NCBI RefSeq assembly: GCF_003852405.1 | Contig: NZ_QAJM01000043.1 | Location: forward strand, 1-45,041 | From: Pseudomonas sp. KBW05 | GTDB taxonomy: Bacteria; Pseudomonadota; Gammaproteobacteria; Pseudomonadales; Pseudomonadaceae | Direction: 5' to 3' | Length of the DNA: 45,041 bases | Made by a program: the position numbers and the translations under genes | Notes under the pieces: model-generated | What the model saw: the letters and a program-made list of their open reading frames with translations, nothing else | What the model was told of the DNA's origin: nothing | Databases searched by the model: none | Shown here: piece by piece, positions 17,839 to 26,065 of the stretch | How the letters are laid out: every line of letters begins with the position of its first letter | Position numbering within the stretch: position 1 is the stretch's first letter

Positions 17839-19268
17839 GAATAAACCTGACAAGCCTCGTCCCCATCCTCTTCGGCGTGCTGTTCGGCGCGCTGGCGTTG
17901 TTGCTGTCACCGGCCAAGGCGCTTGTCGCCGTGATTGGCTTGGCGGGCGCGCTGACCATCCTGCGCTTTCCGCTGTGGGGCCTGCTGCTGTTTGCCCTGG
18001 TGGCGACGTTCATGCCGTACTCCACGGTGAACCTGGGCATCCGCACCACCGTCAGCGAAGCGATCCTCGCCCTGACCTGGGGCGCGGTGGTGTGGCAGCG
18101 ATTTTTGTCGCGCTTGCCCGAATCACCGCGCTTCACGCAACGCCCCACCGACCAGATGCTGCTGTGGCTGATGCTGTTCAGCGTGTTCCCGTTTATCGTC
18201 GGCCAGGTCATCACCCACGCCGACAGCAGCGGCCTGGCCAACTGGCTGCGCTGGTTGCTGAACCTGTCGGGGGTGTTCCTCGCGGCCAAGTTGCTGGTGG
18301 AACGCAAGCACCGTGAAGCCCTGGTGATCGCCCTGCTGCTGGGCACGCTGGCGATGCTGGTGCTGTCGATTGCGGTGTTTGTGCGCACCCGCTCGGGAGC
18401 CGGGATTGCGCCGATCCTGGGGCTGTTCAACTACGCCAACTTCGACACACTCAAGTTCGGCCTGGAAGCCATGTCCTCGCGCATGGGCTCACCGTGGACC
18501 CATCCGAATGCCATCGGCGGGATCATGGCGCTGCTGCTGCCGTTGGCGTTCTGCTACGGCATGACCGAGCAAGGCTGGAAGCGCGGCCTCGGTCTCAGCG
18601 TGGCATGCCTGGGCGCGGCGGCGCTGCTGTTGGCCAGTAGCCGTGGCGCGATGGTCAGCCTGGCGCTGGTGCTGCTGTGGATGGCCACGCGCCGCGTGCC
18701 GTACACCGGGCGCTTGCTGATGATTGGCGCGGCGCTGACCGTGGCGCTGGTGATGGCGTATCCGCCGTTGCAGGACCGCCTGGCGACGATTTTCTCGTCG
18801 AGCAACGCCAGTACCGAAGTGCGCTTCGACGAATACCGCATGTTCCCGCAGGCGGTGGCGGCGTATCCGCTGGGCATTGGCTTCAAGGTCGATCCACCGG
18901 TGCCGGGCACGCACTTTCTGGGGATATCCAACCTGTGGCTGAACTACATCTACAAGATCGGCATTGTCGGCATGCTGCTGTTTGTCGCGGTGACCGTCCG
19001 TTGGTGGCGTGAAGCGCGCCCGGACAAAGGCCCGATCCGCCTGACCAAGGACAACGCCCTATGGCTGGGCACCACGGCGGGCATTCTGGCGGCGTTGGTC
19101 AGTGGTTTGTTTGACCACTATTTCAGCTTTGCCGTGGTGATGGTGGCGCTGTTCTGGCTGATGGTGGGGATCAACGTGCTGGAGGCTCGACGCTTGTTTC
19201 CGGCACGCCTGCCGCAGGTCAAACAGGTTGCCGCGCCTGAGCCGCTGCTTGATGGCGTACACCCCTGA
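17835..19268 (+). CDS. pslJ: PslJ, O-antigen ligase/Wzy-like membrane protein
   Basis: A 477-residue polytopic inner-membrane protein with roughly ten to twelve hydrophobic segments. A large periplasmic-type loop lies in the second half (about 320-360, after YPPLQDRLATIFSSS). WTHPNAIGGIMALLLPLAF and LLLASSRGAMVSLALVLLW match the conserved blocks of the Wzy_C ligase/polymerase family. It is the probable Psl polymerase, joining repeat units on the periplasmic side. The start is GTG at 17835, overlapping the pslI TGA as GTGA; no better ATG is available. The TGA overlaps the pslK ATG by one base. Confidence 0.92.
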   Translation: MRINLTSLVPILFGVLFGALALLLSPAKALVAVIGLAGALTILRFPLWGLLLFALVATFMPYSTVNLGIRTTVSEAILALTWGAVVWQRFLSRLPESPRFTQRPTDQMLLWLMLFSVFPFIVGQVITHADSSGLANWLRWLLNLSGVFLAAKLLVERKHREALVIALLLGTLAMLVLSIAVFVRTRSGAGIAPILGLFNYANFDTLKFGLEAMSSRMGSPWTHPNAIGGIMALLLPLAFCYGMTEQGWKRGLGLSVACLGAAALLLASSRGAMVSLALVLLWMATRRVPYTGRLLMIGAALTVALVMAYPPLQDRLATIFSSSNASTEVRFDEYRMFPQAVAAYPLGIGFKVDPPVPGTHFLGISNLWLNYIYKIGIVGMLLFVAVTVRWWREARPDKGPIRLTKDNALWLGTTAGILAALVSGLFDHYFSFAVVMVALFWLMVGINVLEARRLFPARLPQVKQVAAPEPLLDGVHP

Positions 19269-20677
19269 TGCTCGGCTCTGCCGCCTGGCTCACCGTGGCG
19301 ACCTTGCTCGGCTTGTGCCTGGGCTTTGCGCGCGAATGGTTGCTGGTGGCGGCCTGGGGCGCGGGCGAGCGCAGTGATGCGTTCCTGATCGCGCTGTTTT
19401 TGCCCGAAGCCTTGCGCATGTCACTGGCCGGTGGCCTGCTCAGCGCCGCCGCGCTGCCGCTGTACCTGCAACGCCAGGAGGGCGAGCGCCTGAGTTGGCT
19501 GGCGGTGTTGTTTCCGGCGCTGCTGCTGATCGCGCTGGTGACCAGCCTGTTGCTGACGCTGTTGGCGCCGTGGCTGGTGCAACTGCTCGGCCCTGGTTTG
19601 GCGGCGAGTGCCACGGCGCTGGCGGGCAGCAATCTGCAGATCGTCGCGTGGTGCGTGCCGGGGTTGATGCTGCATGCGCTGTTCAGTATTCCGTTGCAGG
19701 CCAGCGAGCGGTTTGTGCTGGCGGGGCTGGGCTCGTTGCTGTTCAACCTGCCACCGGTGACCTACCTCGCCCTCGCCGGCACTGCCACCCAACCGCACAC
19801 ACTGGCCCTGGCCTGCCTCGCCGGCAGCCTGCTGATGCCGCTGGCGCTGCTGCCGTCGGTCTGGCGCCAGGGTTGGCGGCCGTGGCGTTGGCAACTGTCG
19901 CTGGCACCGCTGCGCGAGCTGGGCCAGCGCATCGGCCCGCTGCTGTTGAGCAACGGCGCCAGCCAGGGCCTGGCGCTGATCGAGCGGCTGGTGGCCTCGC
20001 TGCTGGGGGAAGGCGCGGTGACGTGGGTCAACCTCGCGCGCAAGCTGATGAACCTGCCGCTGATTGCGCTGATGAGCCTCAACCAGGTGCTGCTGGGCAT
20101 GATGAGCCGTCGCCAGGGCGACGAGCGCCTGGCCCTGCTCAAGCGCGGCCTGCAAACCGCCAGCGTGTTGACCCTGCCCGCCGGTGTCGGCCTGGTGGCG
20201 GCGGCACCAAGCCTGGTAGCGCTGCTGTTGCCCAAGCAATCGGCGGATTCGCCACTGCCGCTGCTGCTGGCGTGGTTCGCCGTGCCGCTGGTGTTCGGCG
20301 CCTGGAACGCGTTGCTGGCGCGCTACGCCTACGCCGCGGGCGACACACGCCAGCCGTTGCGCTGCGAATTGCTCGGCAGCCTGGTCAACGTGCTGTTGCT
20401 CGGCGCGCTGCCGTTTATCTTTGGCCTGGCGGGCATTCCGCTGGCTGCATTGGCCGGCGTGCTGTGCACCGCGCTGCTGTTGATGCAGCGCCAGTCCTTG
20501 CTCGCCGCCCTGCCCTGGGCGCGGCAATGGCTGCTGAGCACGCTGTTGCTGGGCCTGGCGGCGTTGCTGCTGTTTCGGATTGACGGCGTGTGGCTGCAAC
20601 TGGGGCTGAGCACCCTGGCCGGCGCCGTGGTGTTGCTGGGCATGGGGCTGTGGCTCAAGCCATGGCGCAAGGCATAA
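19268..20677 (+). CDS. pslK: PslK, MurJ/MviN-type lipid-linked oligosaccharide flippase
   Basis: A 469-residue membrane protein of the MOP superfamily with about twelve to fourteen hydrophobic segments. The N-terminal half has FAREWLLVAAWGAGERSDAF and LPEALRMSLAGGLLSAAALP, the conserved MurJ-like helix 1-2 region. SNGASQGLALIERLVASLL and NLARKLMNLPLIALM are the typical mid-protein segment. It should flip the undecaprenyl-linked Psl repeat across the inner membrane before polymerisation by PslJ. It starts on the last base of the pslJ stop and ends 14 bases before pslL. Confidence 0.92.
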   Translation: MLGSAAWLTVATLLGLCLGFAREWLLVAAWGAGERSDAFLIALFLPEALRMSLAGGLLSAAALPLYLQRQEGERLSWLAVLFPALLLIALVTSLLLTLLAPWLVQLLGPGLAASATALAGSNLQIVAWCVPGLMLHALFSIPLQASERFVLAGLGSLLFNLPPVTYLALAGTATQPHTLALACLAGSLLMPLALLPSVWRQGWRPWRWQLSLAPLRELGQRIGPLLLSNGASQGLALIERLVASLLGEGAVTWVNLARKLMNLPLIALMSLNQVLLGMMSRRQGDERLALLKRGLQTASVLTLPAGVGLVAAAPSLVALLLPKQSADSPLPLLLAWFAVPLVFGAWNALLARYAYAAGDTRQPLRCELLGSLVNVLLLGALPFIFGLAGIPLAALAGVLCTALLLMQRQSLLAALPWARQWLLSTLLLGLAALLLFRIDGVWLQLGLSTLAGAVVLLGMGLWLKPWRKA

Positions 20678-20691
20678 AGGAGGAAGGTCGA

Positions 20692-21747
20692 GTGAAACAT
20701 CGCTGGATTCAAATGGATATCGCCAAAGGCATCGGCATCCTGGTGATCGTGTATGCCCACAGCTGGTTTGTGGCCACGTCCCCGGACCTGCTGTACCCGA
20801 TCCTGGCGTCGTTCATCCTGCCGCTGTTCTTCTTTTTGTCCGGCGTGCTGTTCAAGCCGGAACAGCCGTTTGGCGAGATGGCCGTGCGCAAGGCCGACGG
20901 CCTGCTCAAGCCGTTTTTCTTCACCATGCTGGTCTACGTGATCGTGCGCGATGTGCTGCGCGGGCAACCGCTGCTGCCGGATATCGGTGGCGTGCTGTAC
21001 GCCTCGGTGGACACCATCCCGTGGCAGGCGCTGTGGTTTCTGCCGCATTTCTGGGTGGCGATCCTGTTCAGCTGGTGCGTGCTGCGCCTGATCCAACGCC
21101 TGCCGCTGGCGCTGAGTTGTGGGCTGACAGCGCTGATTCTGGTGGTGGGCACCTGGATCCTGCCGTGGTTCTGGCAACTGCCGGTGACCGTTGGCGAACG
21201 CACCTGGGTGCTGCCCGGTTTGCCGTTCAGCCTGGACGTCACGCTGATCAGCGGCGCGTGTTTCATCCTCGGCTACCTGCTGCGCGACTGGCTGCGCCGG
21301 CATGAGGGTTCACTGCTGACGCTGGTGATTTCGGTGGTGCTGTTTGCGGCGGTGTTTCTCTGGCGGGGCGACACCATGGACCTGGCGCAACGGCGCTATG
21401 ACCACTGGTTGTGGACCAGCCTGCTGGCGGTGATTGGCATGTACCTGTGCTGGGCGTTGGCGCGGGTGCTCATGGTCTCGGCGCTGCTGACGCGGGCGAT
21501 GACCTACATTGGCCAGTCGACGTTGATCCTGTTGATCTTCCATGGCGAGATCCAGCACAAGACCTTCGACCTGATGGAGCGCCTGGGGCTGCCTGCGTTT
21601 GTGGCGGCGTGCGTTGGCTTGGTGGTGGCGGTGGTGGCGCCGTTGCTGATTGGGGAAGTGATCAAGCGGGTGGCGTTCTTGCGGTTTTTCTACTTTCCGT
21701 TTCCGGTGCGCAAGAAAACTGAAACGCAAGCGCCAGCACGCAACTGA
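20692..21747 (+). CDS. pslL: PslL, acyltransferase 3 family membrane protein
   Basis: A 351-residue integral membrane acyltransferase with about ten hydrophobic segments. The start MKHRWIQMDIAKGIGILVIV leads into YAHSW, with the histidine position typical of the OafA/acyltransferase-3 family, and FFLSGVLFKP follows. It would acetylate or otherwise acylate Psl or its lipid-linked precursor. GTG at 20692 is chosen because AGGAGG at 20679-20684 stands correctly before it; the open frame to 20590 lies inside pslK and is not membrane-like. It is the last gene of the operon: pslM-pslO of P. aeruginosa are absent, and the DNA downstream is REPIN repeats. Confidence 0.92.
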   Translation: MKHRWIQMDIAKGIGILVIVYAHSWFVATSPDLLYPILASFILPLFFFLSGVLFKPEQPFGEMAVRKADGLLKPFFFTMLVYVIVRDVLRGQPLLPDIGGVLYASVDTIPWQALWFLPHFWVAILFSWCVLRLIQRLPLALSCGLTALILVVGTWILPWFWQLPVTVGERTWVLPGLPFSLDVTLISGACFILGYLLRDWLRRHEGSLLTLVISVVLFAAVFLWRGDTMDLAQRRYDHWLWTSLLAVIGMYLCWALARVLMVSALLTRAMTYIGQSTLILLIFHGEIQHKTFDLMERLGLPAFVAACVGLVVAVVAPLLIGEVIKRVAFLRFFYFPFPVRKKTETQAPARN

Positions 21748-21753
21748 AGCAAA

Positions 21754-21842
21754 TGTGGGAGCGGGCTTGCTCGCGAAAGCGGTGTGCCAGTCAAAGATGT
21801 TCTAACTGAGCCACCGCATTCGCGGGCAAGCCAGCTCCCACA
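21754..21842. repeat. REPIN copy 1 (89 bp)
   Basis: A TGTGGGAG arm at the left and a CTCCCACA arm at the right enclose a core containing CCAGTCAAAGATGTTCTAAC. It is a REP doublet of the Pseudomonas type, lying six bases after the pslL stop. It may act as a terminator between the convergent pslL and receptor B genes. Confidence 0.85.
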
Positions 21843-21888
21843 GGAGGGCGGCGGTGTGGCCAGATTCCCAGTCTGGCGCAAATCCAAA

Positions 21889-21977
21889 TGTGGGAGCTGG
21901 CTTGCCTGCGATAGCGGTGGGCCAGTCAAAGATGTTCTAACTGAGCCACCGCATTCGCGAGCAAGCCCGCTCCCACA
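21889..21977. repeat. REPIN copy 2 (89 bp)
   Basis: Same length and same core orientation as the copy at 21754-21842, 46 bases downstream of it. The right 23-base arm is the exact reverse complement of the left arm of copy 1, and the left arm matches the reverse complement of copy 1's right arm with one mismatch. It ends 34 bases before the receptor B stop codon. Confidence 0.85.
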
Positions 21978-22011
21978 TAAGCTCACTCTGACTTGGGGTT
22001 AGGCGCTCAGA

Positions 22012-24420
22012 TCAGAAATCGTATTTGACGCCTGTCATCACGTTGCGCGGAGCGCCATACATGCCGTGGTTGCCGGCATAGCTCAGGTACTCGCGATCAA
22101 ACAGGTTGTTGAGGTTCACCGAGGCACTCAGCTTGGGCGTCACGTCATAACGCACCAGCAGGTTGGTCACCGCATAGCTGCCCTGGCTGAAGGTATGCAG
22201 GTCTTCGCCGACCTTGCTTTGCCAGTTCACCCCGCCGCCAACGGTGAACTTATCCAGCGCGCCCGGCAGGCGGTAAGTGGTGAAAGTCTTCAGGCTCTGG
22301 CGCGGCAAGGTAGTGACGATGCGGTTGTCGTCGGCATCGGTGCTGACGGCGTAGGCGTAGCCCGCGGAGGCTTGCCAGCCTTCGGCCAATTCACCGTTGA
22401 GCTCCAACTCGACGCCTTCGGTCGTGGTGCCCTTCTCGTTGCGGTAGGTGTCGCCGCCCGGGGTGTCGATCCAGATCGCCAGGTTGTCCTGTTCCAGCTT
22501 GAACAGCGCCAGGCTGGTGTTGAGTTTCTCGTCGAAGAAGCTGCCCTTGAGCCCCACTTCGTAGCCCTTGCCTTCCATCGGCGGCAGAGCCTTGTTGTTG
22601 ATGTCATGCACGCCCATGGCCTGGGGGTTGAAGATCTTCGTGTAGCTGGCGTAGGCCGACCAGTTGTCGGTGAGGTCGTACACCACCCCGGCGTAGGGGA
22701 TGTAGACGCCGGTTTCGGATTCGTCGGTGCGGGTCTCGGTGCCGCCGTATGGGCTGGTGACGGTGTCACGTTTCCAGTCGATCACCCGGCTGCCGAGGAT
22801 CAGGCTGAGGTCATCGGTGACCCGCAGGCGGGTGCTGAGGTAAGCGGCGTACTGGCTTTCATCCACCGAGGATTTGCCGGTGACGTCGAACGCCGGTTTC
22901 GCCGAGTTACCGTCCCAATTGAACAGGTTGTCGATGGCGCCCGCCGGCGAGCCGGAATAGGCGTAGTTCCAGCCACCGTAGCTCGGCACGCTCTCGCGGT
23001 ATTTGGACAGGGTCACGCCGGCGATCAGCTCGTGCTCGCGACCGAGCAGGTTGAACGGGCCGGTGGCGTACAGGTCGAGGTTGTCCTGGCGCGGCGTGCC
23101 GGAGAAGCGCACCGGCAGTTGGGTGGTGCCGCTGCCATCGCGGTTGAGGCTGCCGTTGACGTAGTTGAAGATTTCGTCGAACTGGTTTTCGGTGTGGGTG
23201 AATTCGGCCTTGGCGCTCCAGCCGCTGTCGAACTTCTGTTCGATGGCGGTGAAGAAACTGGTCTGCTCATGGTCGTTGTAGGACCACGACGGCGCGGTGT
23301 TCAGCGAACGGCTGAGGTTGCTGCGCGCGCCGTCGGTAAAGCGCGTGGGCAGCCCGGAGCGGGCCGGCGCGTCGACGTCGGTGCGCAGGTAGCTGAAGCC
23401 CATCGTCAGCAGGGTGTCTTCGGTCAGGTCGAACTCGGTGATGCCGTAGAGCAGTTGGCTTTCCTGCTTGTAGCGGTCGATCCAGGAACGTTCGGTCTTG
23501 TAGTCTGCCACCAGGCGCCCGCGCACGTTGCCGCTTTCGGTCAGTGGCCCGGACACGTCAAGGCCGGTGCCGTAACGGTCCCAGTTGCCCGCCTCGGCGG
23601 TCACGCTGGCACGGGCCTCGGCGGTCGGGCGCTTGCGGATCAGGTTGATGGTGGCCGCCGGGTTGCCCATGCCGCTGATCAGGCCGGTGGCGCCGCGCAC
23701 AATCTCGACGCGGTCGTACATGGCCATGCTTTGGGTGTAGTTGTCCATGCGCGTGGCGGTGGGCACGCCGTCGATCTCGAAGTTCTGGATCTGGAAACCA
23801 CGGGAGAAATAGCCATCGCTTTCCGAGCCCTTGCCATCACGCAGCACGATAATGCCGGGGGTGGCGTCGAGGGTGTCGCTGAGGTTGATCAGACGCTGGT
23901 CGTCGAGGCGCTGGCGTGTCATCACGGTGAGCGATTGCGGGGTTTCCCGTGGGGTCAGGTTCAGGCGCGTCGAGCTGCTGGACGATTGCGTGGTGTAGGA
24001 ACCGGTGCCCTCGGTGGTCGAACCCGGCGCCTTGCCGGAGATGGACACGGTGCTCAGTTGCAAGGCGCCGCCCGCCGGGCGTGGTTCCAGCGAATAGTTA
24101 TTGCCGCTGCCACGCACGGCTTGCAGGTCGCTGCTGCTGAGCAGGATTGCCAGGCCGCTGTCCAGGTCATGGCGCCCATGCAGGCCGGGGCTGGTCTTGC
24201 CGTCGGTGAGCGCCGCCGGGTAGGACAGCAGGATCTGGCTGGCCTGGCCGAACCGGTTGAGTGCGCCGGCCAGCGAACCAGCCGGGATGTCGAAGTCGAT
24301 CTGCGGCGCGGCCTGCACCCAGGCCGACGCCAGCAGCAACGGCGTGGCGAGCGTGAGCGTGGCGATGCCTTGCATGACCGCAAGGGCCAGTGATGTTTTC
24401 AACGTTGTGCGTGGCTGCAT
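22012..24420 (-). CDS. TonB-dependent siderophore receptor/transducer B (STN domain)
   Basis: An 802-residue outer-membrane receptor. A signal peptide (about 1-38, ending VQAA) is followed by an STN domain (about 42-113), a TonB-box-like STVSISG, a plug with LTPRETPQSLTVMTRQRLDDQ, YFSRGFQIQNFEIDG and YDRVEIVRGATGLISG, and a barrel ending VKYDF. The plug and first barrel strands (NRxRKRPT-type segment, WDRYGTGLDVSGPL) resemble FpvA-type ferripyoverdine receptors and receptor D at 38354-40852; the actual ligand is unknown. It should signal to the FecR-type protein encoded directly upstream. The ATG at 24420 begins a clear signal peptide; the open frame upstream to 24657 is the shadow of the anti-sigma gene. 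It converges on the psl operon, separated by two REPINs. Confidence 0.93.
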   Translation of the reverse strand: MQPRTTLKTSLALAVMQGIATLTLATPLLLASAWVQAAPQIDFDIPAGSLAGALNRFGQASQILLSYPAALTDGKTSPGLHGRHDLDSGLAILLSSSDLQAVRGSGNNYSLEPRPAGGALQLSTVSISGKAPGSTTEGTGSYTTQSSSSSTRLNLTPRETPQSLTVMTRQRLDDQRLINLSDTLDATPGIIVLRDGKGSESDGYFSRGFQIQNFEIDGVPTATRMDNYTQSMAMYDRVEIVRGATGLISGMGNPAATINLIRKRPTAEARASVTAEAGNWDRYGTGLDVSGPLTESGNVRGRLVADYKTERSWIDRYKQESQLLYGITEFDLTEDTLLTMGFSYLRTDVDAPARSGLPTRFTDGARSNLSRSLNTAPSWSYNDHEQTSFFTAIEQKFDSGWSAKAEFTHTENQFDEIFNYVNGSLNRDGSGTTQLPVRFSGTPRQDNLDLYATGPFNLLGREHELIAGVTLSKYRESVPSYGGWNYAYSGSPAGAIDNLFNWDGNSAKPAFDVTGKSSVDESQYAAYLSTRLRVTDDLSLILGSRVIDWKRDTVTSPYGGTETRTDESETGVYIPYAGVVYDLTDNWSAYASYTKIFNPQAMGVHDINNKALPPMEGKGYEVGLKGSFFDEKLNTSLALFKLEQDNLAIWIDTPGGDTYRNEKGTTTEGVELELNGELAEGWQASAGYAYAVSTDADDNRIVTTLPRQSLKTFTTYRLPGALDKFTVGGGVNWQSKVGEDLHTFSQGSYAVTNLLVRYDVTPKLSASVNLNNLFDREYLSYAGNHGMYGAPRNVMTGVKYDF

Positions 24421-24470
24421 GCCTGTTTCCCCAGTGAAGGTAGTGTCTGGGAATACAAGTCTCGTGAGAT

Positions 24471-24492
24471 CGGCAAACGGCTCACTTTGCCG
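24471..24492 (-). promoter_or_regulatory. Stem-loop between anti-sigma B and receptor B
   Basis: CGGCAAA at 24471-24477 pairs with TTTGCCG at 24486-24492 around eight bases. It lies ten bases past the anti-sigma stop in the 82-base gap before the receptor. It may weaken read-through or mark the receptor's own promoter; no T tract follows. Confidence 0.35.
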
Positions 24493-24502
24493 CAAAATAA
24501 AT

Positions 24503-25453
24503 TCACACGAGGTGCTGGCGCGGCTTGAGGGTGACCCAGAACCGCGTGAAATGCTGCACATCCAATTGCAGGGTCTGCGCCAGGGCGGCGAGGATGCGGT
24601 CGGTGTCGGCCAGCGGGTAGGTGCCCGACACCCGCAGGCCGCGCACCGCCGGATCACAGGCCAAGCGCCCGCGCCGATAGCGGCTCAATTCTTCAAGGAA
24701 GTCCTCCAGGCGCATGCCCTGGGCGACGATCATGCCGCCGAGCCAGGCCAGCTCGCCGTCCCGTTGTGGGCGACGGGCGAGCACGGTGTGGGCATCGAAG
24801 CTGATCAGTTCGCTGGGCTGCAACACCAGGCTGCGCGACGGGATCTGCACCGACAATGCGCCCTGGTCTGCGCCCAGCTGGGTGAAGCCGTCACGCTGAC
24901 GCACGCTGAAACGTCCGCTGACCGCGCGGGTCAGGCCTTCGGCGGTCTGCACCCACAGCGGGCGGCTGTCGGCGGGGTTGGGGTCCACCAGGATTTCGCC
25001 GCGCAACAGGTGGATCTGGCGCCGCTCATGGGTGTATTGCACGTCGATGGCGCTGTCGGTGTTCAGTTGCACCTGGGTGTTGTCCGCCAGATCGATGCGC
25101 CAGCGCTCGCCGACGGTGGTGCTGTAGTCGCTGGTCCAGTGTTGCAGCAGTTCGCTGTCTTTGGCGCTCCACGCCGTGGCGCCCGCCACCATCAGCACGG
25201 CGAGGTGCTTGACCACCTGGCGACGAGACAAGGCCGGCCGCAATGCAGCGCTGACCAGGGCCTGATGCGCCGGCGCGCGCACGTCTTGCATGCGCTGGAA
25301 AAAGCGTTGGGAATGCTGCCAGGCCAGTTCGTGGGCCGGGTCTTGTTCGCGCCAGCGCTGGCATTGCGCACGGGTTTGCTCACTGACGTCGGGCGCCTGC
25401 AATTCCAGTTGCCAATGCATCGCCTGCTCGGCGGCTTCCAGGGACAGCGTCAT
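24503..25453 (-). CDS. FecR-type anti-sigma/sigma regulator, module B
   Basis: A 316-residue single-pass membrane protein. The N-terminal domain has the family tryptophans (MHWQLEL, CQRWREQD, LAWQHSQ). A twin arginine is at 77-78 (SRRQVVKHL), with the membrane segment at about 80-96. The periplasmic FecR domain carries TTVGERWRIDLADNTQVQLN and HLLRGEILVD; the C-terminal part has MRLEDFLEELSRYRRG and GLRVSGTYPLADTD. It is expected to hold the sigma factor encoded upstream and to be contacted by the STN domain of receptor B. The ATG at 25453 overlaps the sigma TGA by four bases (ATGA). A long in-frame extension to 25903 is only the sigma gene read in another frame. Confidence 0.93.
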   Translation of the reverse strand: MTLSLEAAEQAMHWQLELQAPDVSEQTRAQCQRWREQDPAHELAWQHSQRFFQRMQDVRAPAHQALVSAALRPALSRRQVVKHLAVLMVAGATAWSAKDSELLQHWTSDYSTTVGERWRIDLADNTQVQLNTDSAIDVQYTHERRQIHLLRGEILVDPNPADSRPLWVQTAEGLTRAVSGRFSVRQRDGFTQLGADQGALSVQIPSRSLVLQPSELISFDAHTVLARRPQRDGELAWLGGMIVAQGMRLEDFLEELSRYRRGRLACDPAVRGLRVSGTYPLADTDRILAALAQTLQLDVQHFTRFWVTLKPRQHLV

Positions 25454-25965
25454 GGTTGCTGGCTGTCCAGCAGGATGCATTGCGCGCCGGCCTTGATGAT
25501 GTAGCGCTTGACCGTGGCGATGCTGGCGCCGAGGCGCTCGGCAATCTCGCCATGGCTGAGGCCGTCGAGCTGCGACCAGAGGAACGCCTGGCGCACCGGC
25601 AAGGCCAGGCGGCTTAGCACTTCGTCGAGGGCGGTGAGGGTTTCCAGCAGGATCCATTGGGTTTCGGCGCTGGGGGCGGATTCTTCCGGCAACAGGGCCA
25701 GGGCCTGCAAGTAGGCGCGCTCCAGCTTTTGCCGACGGAAGTGGTTGGACAGCACGCTCTGCGCCACCTTCGCCAGAAAACTGCGCGGTGCCTGCACCTC
25801 GATCGCCTGATTCTTCGCCAGCAGCCGCAGGAAGGTGTCCTGGGCCAGGTCCGCGGCACTCTGCGAGCAATTCAGGCGACGCCACAGCCATTGCTGCAAC
25901 CAACGGTGTTGCTGCTGGTACAGGGTGGCCAGGTCAGTAGGGCTTACCGCAGGAGTCGAAGACAT
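25450..25965 (-). CDS. ECF sigma factor, iron-starvation (FecI) type, module B
   Basis: A 171-residue group IV sigma factor. Sigma-2 is visible in ADLAQDTFLRLLAKNQ and PRSFLAKVAQSVLSNHFRRQKLERAYLQ. The sigma-4 helix-turn-helix is in PVRQAFLWSQLDGLSHGEIAERLGA followed by IATVKRYIIKAG. The ATG at 25965 (MSSTPAV) gives a family-like N-terminus; TTG 25980 in the same frame is possible, and neither has a strong ribosome binding site. A near-perfect Fur palindrome at 25995-26011 stands 30 bases upstream, so the gene should be transcribed in iron starvation. The likely target is the receptor B promoter. Confidence 0.92.
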   Translation of the reverse strand: MSSTPAVSPTDLATLYQQQHRWLQQWLWRRLNCSQSAADLAQDTFLRLLAKNQAIEVQAPRSFLAKVAQSVLSNHFRRQKLERAYLQALALLPEESAPSAETQWILLETLTALDEVLSRLALPVRQAFLWSQLDGLSHGEIAERLGASIATVKRYIIKAGAQCILLDSQQP

Positions 25966-25994
25966 GGGAGGCGCGCACAAAGAATGATGCGCAA

Positions 25995-26011
25995 ATGATA
26001 ACGGTTATCAT
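25995..26011. promoter_or_regulatory. Fur box upstream of sigma gene B
   Basis: ATGATAAC and GTTATCAT form a perfect palindrome around one central base, matching the GATAAT-N-ATTATC form of the Fur consensus. It lies 30 bases before the sigma start codon and is the best Fur site in the window. Confidence 0.78.
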
Positions 26012-26034
26012 ATGTTTCGCAAGGTGTCTGCGGT

Positions 26035-26057
26035 AGGAGCCGGGGGAGCCGGCTCCT
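26035..26057. terminator. GC-rich hairpin downstream of the DUF4174-like gene
   Basis: AGGAGCCGG at 26035-26043 pairs with CCGGCTCCT at 26049-26057 around GGGAG. It lies nine bases past the DUF4174-like stop on that gene's strand. The arm is like another Pseudomonas REP type, so it may be a solitary REP acting as a terminator; no T tract is seen. Confidence 0.5.
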
Positions 26058-26065
26058 GGTGTGGA

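Noticed and set aside
21748-22011. CRISPR array, because of repeated units with spacer-like DNA between them
   Set aside because: There are only two units of 89 bp with palindromic arms and no cas genes; they are REPINs.
22066-24393. A 775-residue open frame on the plus strand opposite receptor B
   Set aside because: It is an antisense shadow of a high-GC gene; the peptide is rich in Gly, Ala, Val and Gln/His, with no domain and no start signal.
24454-25903. Long N-terminal extension of the module B anti-sigma gene reaching into the sigma gene
   Set aside because: The extension is the sigma gene read in another frame; the ATGA overlap at 25450-25453 gives the normal start.
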